A DNA stretch of 64,000 nucleotides from Streptomyces griseoluteus (GTDB lineage: Bacteria; Actinomycetota; Actinomycetes; Streptomycetales; Streptomycetaceae). The stretch is taken from the NCBI GenBank assembly GCA_000717735.1, contig JOBE01000026.1:1-64000 (forward strand), read 5' to 3'. Positions 58,655-64,000 of the stretch are shown here, in pieces. The notes beneath the pieces are model-generated. The model was not told the origin of the DNA and did not search any database. It was given only the letters and a program-made list of their open reading frames with translations. Positions within the stretch are counted from its first letter, which is position 1. The number at the start of each line of letters is the position of its first letter. The position numbers and the translations under genes are program-made.

Positions 58655-60637
58655 CTACGGCCGCCAGCTCCAGGGGCGTCCGTCGGCGCCCAGGCCGACC
58701 ACGGCCGCTCCGCCAGCCCCCAGGTGCAGCGCGGTCGACACCGCCTCCGGGCCCGTCGTACGGGTACGGAGTCGGCCACCGGACCGGACCGTCACCCTGC
58801 CGTCGGTGTCGGTGCCGAGGAGTACGGTCCCGAGCGCCGCCGAACGTGCGGCGACCACGTCCCCGTACCCGTCGAGACCGGCGTCGCCGTCCGGCCCGAG
58901 CAGCGCCGCCGAGGCCGGAGCCCGGTGGTACAGCTCGCCGCCCGCGCTCGCCACCGTGGACCCCGAGAGCGGCAGCCCGCCCTCCCGCTCCACCCCGTCC
59001 ACCCAGTGCCGTACGGACTCCCGCCCCGCCGCGTACAGATGCACCCGGCCCGCCGCGTCCACCGACACGGCCAGGCCGTCCTGGACCTCCGCCGGTCCCG
59101 GGAGGGCCCGCCACGGGCCCCAGGACCCGTCCGCCGCCCGCACCCGCGTCGAGACGCCCTTGTCGGCGTTCCGTACGAACAGGTGGACCCGGCCGTCGGG
59201 GGCCACGGCCGCCACCGGAGCGCCGATCCGGCGCCCCCGGTCGTCCTGGCGCTCCGGGCAGCCGAGTCCCCGCCAGGCGAGGAACGGTCCGCCGGGGGAG
59301 CGCTGCTCAAGGAGCACCACCTCGCGCCGGTTGGCCCCGCCGTGCCCGTCGAGCGCGGCGAACCGCACCCCGAAGAGCAGCACCCGGCCGTCCGCGAGCA
59401 CCGCCGAACCGAGCGCGGGCGCGAGCGGCCCGCCGCCCAGATCCGTCGGCTCGCTCCAGACCCCGGGCGCCGACTCGCGCCAGCGGACCGCGCGCAGCCC
59501 GAGCACCCCGTACGCGGTGAGCCGCCCGTCCGGCTCCTCGGCGAGCGCCGGGCGCGCGCCCGGCCAGCGATGGTGCGTGGAGCGGACCCAGCCCTTGTGG
59601 TTGGTCAGCGGCCGGTCGCCGCCGACGCCGTAGTCGCCGCAGCCCGAGGGGTTCCCGCACTGCCAGGAGGGGTCACCGCCGTACGGGACGAGGCGTGCGG
59701 CCTTCTCCTCCAGGACCGCGGGAGGCAGGTTCTTCGGCCAGTGCCGGTTGTAGTAGCCGCGGAAGGCCTTCGCCGTGAACGCCGGTATCGGTTCGCCGTC
59801 CCTGACCGCGTCCGACACCCAGCGGCACAGAGCGGCCCAGGTGAAGCAGCCGACCGCCGTGTGGTCGCCGTGGTCCGAGTACCCCGGCTGCTCGGAGTTC
59901 CGCCGCCGGGTGGCGTCGTCGCCGTGCTGGACGTCCGGGTCCGGGTCCAGGGTGTGCACCACCGTCGGCCGGTAGCGGGCGAGCAGCCCGACGAGGGCGG
60001 CGACCAGCTGGTCGTAGTCGTAGGTGTCGGCGCGGGTGACGGGGGAGCCGGCCGACAGATGGGTCCGCAGTTCGAGTGCCCGGTCGTCCCACAGCGCGGG
60101 CATCGCCATGTACCGGCGGGAGGTGTGCATCGGCAGGTTGAGGAAGACCAGCTCGATCCGGCGGCCGCCGTTCGTGAGCGTGTCGACCCCGGCCCGCCGG
60201 CCGCCCGGCAGCGTCAGCGTCTCCCGCTGCCACGGCGTGAACACCGGAAGCCCGAGCGCCACGGCGTACGACTGGCGCAGACCCTGGTGGCGGGCCGCGG
60301 AGTAGGCCGCCCGGTCCGGGGGAGCCTCCGGCATCCCGGCGATCCGGTTCCGGCCGGTGTGCTCGCCTGCCGTCACGTACACGGAGACGAGGGGGACCCC
60401 CGCGTCGAGCAGCCGCTGCGTGTCCGGGTTCATGAAGTACAGGTCGTCGTCCGGATGCGCGGAGAACTGCAGCAGCAGCGCCCGCCGGGCCCGGGCGTCC
60501 GCGATCGGCTTCCCCGGCGCCGGATCGGCCGTCGGGGTGGCCCGGCGCGGCTCCGGTACGGAGCACCCGGCGGCGGCCGTCGTGGCGGCGAGGGCGGCGG
60601 CGAGAACCGCTCGCCGGCGGGGTGGGGTGGGCTGCAC
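58655..60637 (-). CDS. Lipoprotein with PIG-L deacetylase domain and beta-propeller
   Basis: 660 aa. The signal peptide MQPTPPRRRAVLAAALAATTAAAGC has a lipobox with Cys25. The PIG-L (LmbE) domain follows at about 50-300: LLQFSAHPDDDLYFMNPDTQRLL with the AHPDDD metal motif, and SDHGDHTAVGCFTWAAL supplying zinc histidines. The C-terminal half has repeated W/G-rich blades (LFGVRFAALDG, HLFVRNADKGVSTRVRAADGSWGPW, RVHLYAAGRESVRHWVDG), a lectin-like propeller. It is probably an extracellular N-deacetylase with carbohydrate binding. The substrate is unknown. Confidence 0.88.
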   Translation of the reverse strand: MQPTPPRRRAVLAAALAATTAAAGCSVPEPRRATPTADPAPGKPIADARARRALLLQFSAHPDDDLYFMNPDTQRLLDAGVPLVSVYVTAGEHTGRNRIAGMPEAPPDRAAYSAARHQGLRQSYAVALGLPVFTPWQRETLTLPGGRRAGVDTLTNGGRRIELVFLNLPMHTSRRYMAMPALWDDRALELRTHLSAGSPVTRADTYDYDQLVAALVGLLARYRPTVVHTLDPDPDVQHGDDATRRRNSEQPGYSDHGDHTAVGCFTWAALCRWVSDAVRDGEPIPAFTAKAFRGYYNRHWPKNLPPAVLEEKAARLVPYGGDPSWQCGNPSGCGDYGVGGDRPLTNHKGWVRSTHHRWPGARPALAEEPDGRLTAYGVLGLRAVRWRESAPGVWSEPTDLGGGPLAPALGSAVLADGRVLLFGVRFAALDGHGGANRREVVLLEQRSPGGPFLAWRGLGCPERQDDRGRRIGAPVAAVAPDGRVHLFVRNADKGVSTRVRAADGSWGPWRALPGPAEVQDGLAVSVDAAGRVHLYAAGRESVRHWVDGVEREGGLPLSGSTVASAGGELYHRAPASAALLGPDGDAGLDGYGDVVAARSAALGTVLLGTDTDGRVTVRSGGRLRTRTTGPEAVSTALHLGAGGAAVVGLGADGRPWSWRP

Positions 60638-60822
60638 GTGCGGGGTCCTTCGCTCAGGGGTCGCCTGGAAGACGGCTCCGCGGGCGAAGAGGTTGTGCCG
60701 CGCGGACGCCGGGAGAAAAAGTTCGAGGAATCCCGCGGAGCGATGTCGAAGCGGCGATCATGGCTCCGACCCAAGGGTGAAAGCGCGCCACAGGGGCGCG
60801 TGGGACGGGGAGGACACCCGAG

Positions 60823-61185
60823 ATGAAGTACGTCGCGATGATCTACGGCAACCAGGCCAAGTGGGACTCCTTCCCCGCCGAGGCCTGGCCCGAGGCGATC
60901 GCCAAGCAGGAGGCCTTCAACCGGAAGTACCGCGAGAGCGGCGAGCTGGTCGGCGCGTACGGGCTCGCAGACGCCGCCGCCGCCCAGCTGGTCCGCCGCG
61001 AGGGCGGCGCCCCCGCGGTCACCGACGGCCCGTACCTGGAGACCAAGGAGTACCTGGCCAGCTTCTACCTGCTCGACTGCGACAGCCTGGAGCGCGCCCA
61101 GCAGATCGCCGCCGACATGCCGTTCGCTGACGTCGACCCCGTCGAGCTGTGGCCGGTCCTGCACGAGTCCGCGGCGGACGTGTGA
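60823..61185 (+). CDS. YCII/DGPF-domain protein
   Basis: 120 aa, MKYVAMIYGNQAKWDSFPAEAWPEAIAKQEAFNRKYRESGELVGAYGLADAAAAQLVRREGGAPAVTDGPYLETKEYLASFYLLD. The DGPY/F motif identifies the DGPF family, a dimeric alpha-beta fold. Proteins of this type are genetically coupled to a specific ECF sigma group (ECF42-like) and may act as enzymes or sensors; their activity is not established. The TGA overlaps the downstream GTG (GTGA), so the two are cotranslated. Confidence 0.88.
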   Translation: MKYVAMIYGNQAKWDSFPAEAWPEAIAKQEAFNRKYRESGELVGAYGLADAAAAQLVRREGGAPAVTDGPYLETKEYLASFYLLDCDSLERAQQIAADMPFADVDPVELWPVLHESAADV

Positions 61186-62423
61186 CCGGCACGCACGGGA
61201 TCGAGGACCTGCTGCGCACGTGTGCGCCGCAGGTCCTCGGCGCGCTCGTACGGCGGTACGGCGCCTTCGACGTCTGCGAGGACGCCGTCCAGGAGGCGCT
61301 GATCGCCGCCGCGGAGCAGTGGCCCCGGCAGGGCGTCCCCGACCACCCGCGCGGATGGCTGGTGACCGTCGCCGCCCGCCGGTACGTCGACCTGGTCCGC
61401 AGCGAGGCCGCGCGCAGGCGCCGCGAGGACGCCGTGGCCCTCGCGACCCCGGACTCGGCGCTCCTCGCGCGCGCCGCGGACGACACCCCGGACACCGACC
61501 GGGACGACTCGCTGTCGCTGCTCTTCCTCTGCTGCCACCCGGACCTGTCGCCGCCCAGCCGGATCGCGCTCACCCTGCGCGCCGTGGGCGGCCTGACCAC
61601 CGCGCAGATCGCCGCCGCCTTCCTCGGACCCGAGTCGACCATGGCGCAGCGGATCAGCCGGGCCAAGCAGACGATCAGGGCGGCGGGCGGCTCCTTCGCG
61701 CTGCCCGAGGGCGCGGACCGCACGGCCCGCCTCGCCGACGTGCGGCACGTGCTCTACCTGATCTTCAACGAGGGCTATACGACCAGCGGCGGGGACGCAC
61801 TGGTCGCGCCCGAGCTGTCCACCGAGGCGATCCGGCTCGCGCGGCTGCTCCACCGGCTGCTGCCGGAGGACACCGAGACGGCCGGCCTGCTCGCCCTGAT
61901 GCTGCTCACCGACGCCCGCAGGCCGGCCCGCACGGGCCCGCACGGCGAGCTGGTGCCGCTCGCGGAGCAGGACCGGGGGCGCTGGGACGCCGGGCTCGTC
62001 GCGGAGGGCGTCGAGCTGATCAGCCGTGCCCTGCCGCGCGGCCAGGTCGGCCCGTACCAGCTGCAGGCGGCCATCGCGGCCGTCCACGACGAGGCGGAGT
62101 CCGCGGAGGCCACCGACTGGCCGCAGATCCTCGCGCTCTACGAACTCCTGGAGCGGACCGGGGCCAACCCCGTGATCACTCTCAACCGGGCGGTGGCCGT
62201 GGCGATGGTCCACGGCCCCGGGGCGGGCCTGGCCCTCCTGGACGAGCTGGCGGCGGACAAGCGCACGGCCGGGTACCACCGGCTGCTCGCCACCCGGGCC
62301 CATCTGCTCGAGCTCCTCGGCGAGAAGGAGGCGGCCGCCGTCGCCTACCGGGAGGCGGCCCGCCGGACGACCAGCGCCCCCGAACGCCGTCATCTCACGG
62401 AGCGCGCACGGCGCTTGGGGTGA
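61182..62423 (+). CDS. ECF sigma factor with C-terminal TPR-like domain (ECF42 type)
   Basis: 413 aa. Sigma region 2 is in YGAFDVCEDAVQEALIAAAEQWPRQGVPDHPRGWLVTVAARRYVDLVRSEAARRRRED. Region 4 includes LTLRAVGGLTTAQIAAAFLGPESTMAQRISRAKQTIR. The long C-terminal extension (about 190-413) with FNEGYTTSGGD and NPVITLNRAVAVAMVHGPGAGLALLDEL forms tetratricopeptide-like helices characteristic of this ECF group. No anti-sigma gene is present, so the extension probably regulates the protein itself. The GTG overlaps the DGPF gene stop. Confidence 0.9.
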   Translation: MTGTHGIEDLLRTCAPQVLGALVRRYGAFDVCEDAVQEALIAAAEQWPRQGVPDHPRGWLVTVAARRYVDLVRSEAARRRREDAVALATPDSALLARAADDTPDTDRDDSLSLLFLCCHPDLSPPSRIALTLRAVGGLTTAQIAAAFLGPESTMAQRISRAKQTIRAAGGSFALPEGADRTARLADVRHVLYLIFNEGYTTSGGDALVAPELSTEAIRLARLLHRLLPEDTETAGLLALMLLTDARRPARTGPHGELVPLAEQDRGRWDAGLVAEGVELISRALPRGQVGPYQLQAAIAAVHDEAESAEATDWPQILALYELLERTGANPVITLNRAVAVAMVHGPGAGLALLDELAADKRTAGYHRLLATRAHLLELLGEKEAAAVAYREAARRTTSAPERRHLTERARRLG

Positions 62424-62895
62424 ACCGGGAGGGCGCGCCGCCCGGAGGACCACGACCCGGCGCTCGCGCCCCGGCGCATGACCGTACGTGACGTGGGGTA
62501 CAGTCTCCGGTTCCGATTGGCGGCGGCACGGCCCGGTGTGGCAGACTGTCGGGGTTGCTCGGTTGAGTGCCGATGCTGCGCGCCTCCCGTCGGGAGGACC
62601 GGAAGCGAGTCCCACAGTACTCGTCGCCTCACGCTTCTCAGATATGGGGAGTAGGGGCGGACGTACGGGAATCTTCTGGGAAGCGTCAGCGGGGTACCGG
62701 CCAGGCGCCCGGTGGGTGTTCAGCCCTCGGCCGGCGGTCATGGTGACCGCGCCCCCTTGGTTGGGAAATCCTCAGGGATTTCTGCGTAGAGGGAGCGCGA
62801 CACGCCCGACCGCGTGGGTCGGAGGCAGACCGCGCTGTTCACAGCACAGCCGATCGGGTTCCAGAGCGTTACGAGACAAAGGACTACTAGTAGCC
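62424..62895 (+). promoter_or_regulatory. S10 operon promoter/leader region
   Basis: This 472-base gap contains no credible gene. Candidate promoter elements are TACAGT (62499-62504), and TTGGCG with CAGACT separated by 19 bases (62517-62547), giving a leader of about 340 nt. The 25-nt hairpin element at 62798-62822 lies near the end. The intervening 62560-62790 region is A/T-richer than its surroundings. Confidence 0.5.
62798..62822 (+). promoter_or_regulatory. Leader hairpin element shared with the str operon
   Basis: The 25-nt element (CGACACGCCC... with hairpin CCGACC-GCGTG-GGTCGG) differs from the copy at 54137-54161 by one base. It precedes rpsJ by about 75 bases. Confidence 0.65.
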
Positions 62896-63204
62896 ATGGC
62901 GGGACAGAAGATCCGCATCCGGCTCAAGGCCTACGACCACGAGGTCATCGACTCCTCGGCGAAGAAGATCGTCGAGACGGTGACCCGCACTGGTGCGTCG
63001 GTCGCAGGCCCGGTGCCGCTGCCCACTGAGAAGAACGTGTACTGCGTCATCAAGTCGCCGCACAAGTACAAGGACTCGCGCGAGCACTTCGAGATGCGCA
63101 CGCACAAGCGCCTCATCGACATCCTCGACCCCACGCCGAAGACGGTTGACTCGCTCATGCGTCTCGACCTCCCGGCGGGCGTTGACATCGAGATCAAGCT
63201 CTGA
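62896..63204 (+). CDS. rpsJ: 30S ribosomal protein S10
   Basis: 102-aa head protein (also NusE, the transcription antitermination factor). [74 protein letters not shown] is the complete family sequence with the extended loop. ATG 62896 is preceded by GGACTACTAGTAGCC, a weak Shine-Dalgarno. The frame is open from 62488 through the leader but that part is not coding. First gene of the S10-spc operon. Confidence 0.97.
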   Translation: MAGQKIRIRLKAYDHEVIDSSAKKIVETVTRTGASVAGPVPLPTEKNVYCVIKSPHKYKDSREHFEMRTHKRLIDILDPTPKTVDSLMRLDLPAGVDIEIKL

Positions 63205-63215
63205 GGGCGCGCGAG

Positions 63216-63860
63216 ATGGCTAAGAACATCAAGGGCATCCTGGGCGAGAAGCTCGGCATGACGCAGGTCTGGGACGAGAACAACCGGGTCGTCCCGGTGA
63301 CCGTCGTCAAGGCCGGCCCCAATGTCGTGACCCAGGTGCGTACGAACGACGTCGACGGCTACGAGTCGGTCCAGATCGCCTTCGGCGAGATCGACCCTCG
63401 CAAGGTGAACAAGCCCCTCAAGGGTCACTTCGCCAAGGCCGACGTCACCCCGCGCCGCCACCTGGTGGAGCTCCGCACCGCTGACGCCTCCGAGTACACG
63501 CTCGGCCAGGAGATCACCGCCGAGCTCTTCGAGGCCGGCGTGAAGGTCGACGTCACCGGCAAGAGCAAGGGCAAGGGCTTCGCCGGTGTCATGAAGCGCC
63601 ACAACTTCCGTGGCGGCAAGGCGTCGCACGGTGCCCACCGCGTGCACCGCAAGCCCGGTTCCATCGGTGGCTGTGCCACCCCGGGCCGTGTCTTCAAGGG
63701 CATGAAGATGGCTGGTCGCATGGGCAACGAGCGTGTGACCACCCAGAACCTGACCGTCCACGCCGTTGACGCCGAGAAGGGTCTGCTGCTCATCAAGGGC
63801 GCCGTCCCCGGCCCCAACGGTGGCCTCGTCCTGGTCCGCACCGCGGCCAAGGGGGTTTGA
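63216..63860 (+). CDS. rplC: 50S ribosomal protein L3
   Basis: 214-aa early-assembly protein near the peptidyl transferase centre. [40 protein letters not shown] is the N-terminus. [52 protein letters not shown] is the loop reaching into the 23S rRNA. The start follows rpsJ by 11 bases. Confidence 0.97.
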   Translation: MAKNIKGILGEKLGMTQVWDENNRVVPVTVVKAGPNVVTQVRTNDVDGYESVQIAFGEIDPRKVNKPLKGHFAKADVTPRRHLVELRTADASEYTLGQEITAELFEAGVKVDVTGKSKGKGFAGVMKRHNFRGGKASHGAHRVHRKPGSIGGCATPGRVFKGMKMAGRMGNERVTTQNLTVHAVDAEKGLLLIKGAVPGPNGGLVLVRTAAKGV

Positions 63861-63867
63861 GGAACCG

Positions 63868-64000
63868 ATGAGCACCATTGACATCCTTTCGCCGGCAGGC
63901 GACAAGGCCGGGACCGTCGAGCTCCCCTCGGAGATCTTCGGCGCCAAGATCAGCATTCCGCTGATCCACCAGGTCGTCGTCGCGCAGCTGGCCGCGGCCC
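63868..64000 (+). CDS. rplD: 50S ribosomal protein L4, 5' part
   Basis: The first 44 residues of L4 ([43 protein letters not shown]), truncated by the window end. ATG 63868 follows rplC after 7 bases with GGAACC before it. L4 also attenuates the S10 operon in some bacteria. Confidence 0.95.
   Translation, partial: MSTIDILSPAGDKAGTVELPSEIFGAKISIPLIHQVVVAQLAAA

Overview
The window is high-GC, densely packed DNA from an actinomycete, almost certainly Streptomyces or a close relative. The evidence is many GTG starts, a WhiB-like protein, the order murB-aspC-tRNATrp-secE-nusG-rplKA-rplJL-rpoBC-rpsLG-fusA-tuf-rpsJ-rplC-rplD, and a long acidic NusG N-terminus. Bases 1-57 are not genomic. They are an Illumina Nextera/P5 adapter, so the contig really starts at base 58.

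Region 1 (58-10046): the end of a respiratory Complex I operon (C-terminus of an upstream subunit, then nuoH-I-J-K-L-M-N, all overlapping or nearly so), followed by an MscL-like channel, the HtpX protease and a YccF-like membrane protein. The short NuoH suggests the second, partial nuo cluster that streptomycetes carry. Region 2 (10070-21796): housekeeping and repair genes. These are an APC permease, alkB and ogt (overlapping), a YajQ-like protein, tRNA-Tyr (the known SLP1-type integration site, here empty), an NAD(P)-binding protein with a degenerate amidohydrolase, tRNA-Thr and tRNA-Met, rpmG, the paired MaoC-like dehydratase subunits, murB, a TetR regulator divergent from a reductase across two tandem operators, adenosine deaminase and aspC. 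Region 3 (22014-35264): tRNA-Trp, secE, nusG, rplK, rplA, a lipoprotein, rplJ, rplL, rpoB and rpoC, with clear promoters, terminators and an attenuator.

Region 4 (35282-53924) is the unusual part. Between rpoC and rpsL, which normally lie close together in Actinobacteria, sits an 18.6 kb locus encoding a complete-looking non-contractile (siphophage-type) tail and lysis set. On the minus strand, in order of transcription, it encodes a tail terminator, major tube protein, G/GT chaperones with a programmed -1 frameshift, three tape-measure-like proteins, a distal tail protein, three paralogous modular tail-fibre proteins, a baseplate-hub-like protein, two small proteins, an amidase endolysin, a holin and a coiled-coil membrane protein. 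I found no terminase, portal, capsid, integrase or replication gene. A control module lies at its right end: an Xre-type repressor divergent from WhiB-like, zinc-ribbon and MerR/excisionase-like genes. Similar G/C-rich operator-like sites occur at the regulator and tail promoters, and a LexA/SOS-like box lies inside the cluster. The simplest reading is a domesticated phage-tail-like bacteriocin (F-type tailocin) or related particle.

Region 5 (53989-64000): the str operon (rpsL, rpsG, fusA, tuf), a PIG-L-type lipoprotein, a DGPF-domain/ECF sigma pair, and the start of the S10 operon (rpsJ, rplC and partial rplD). The rpsL and rpsJ leaders share a nearly identical 25-nt hairpin element.
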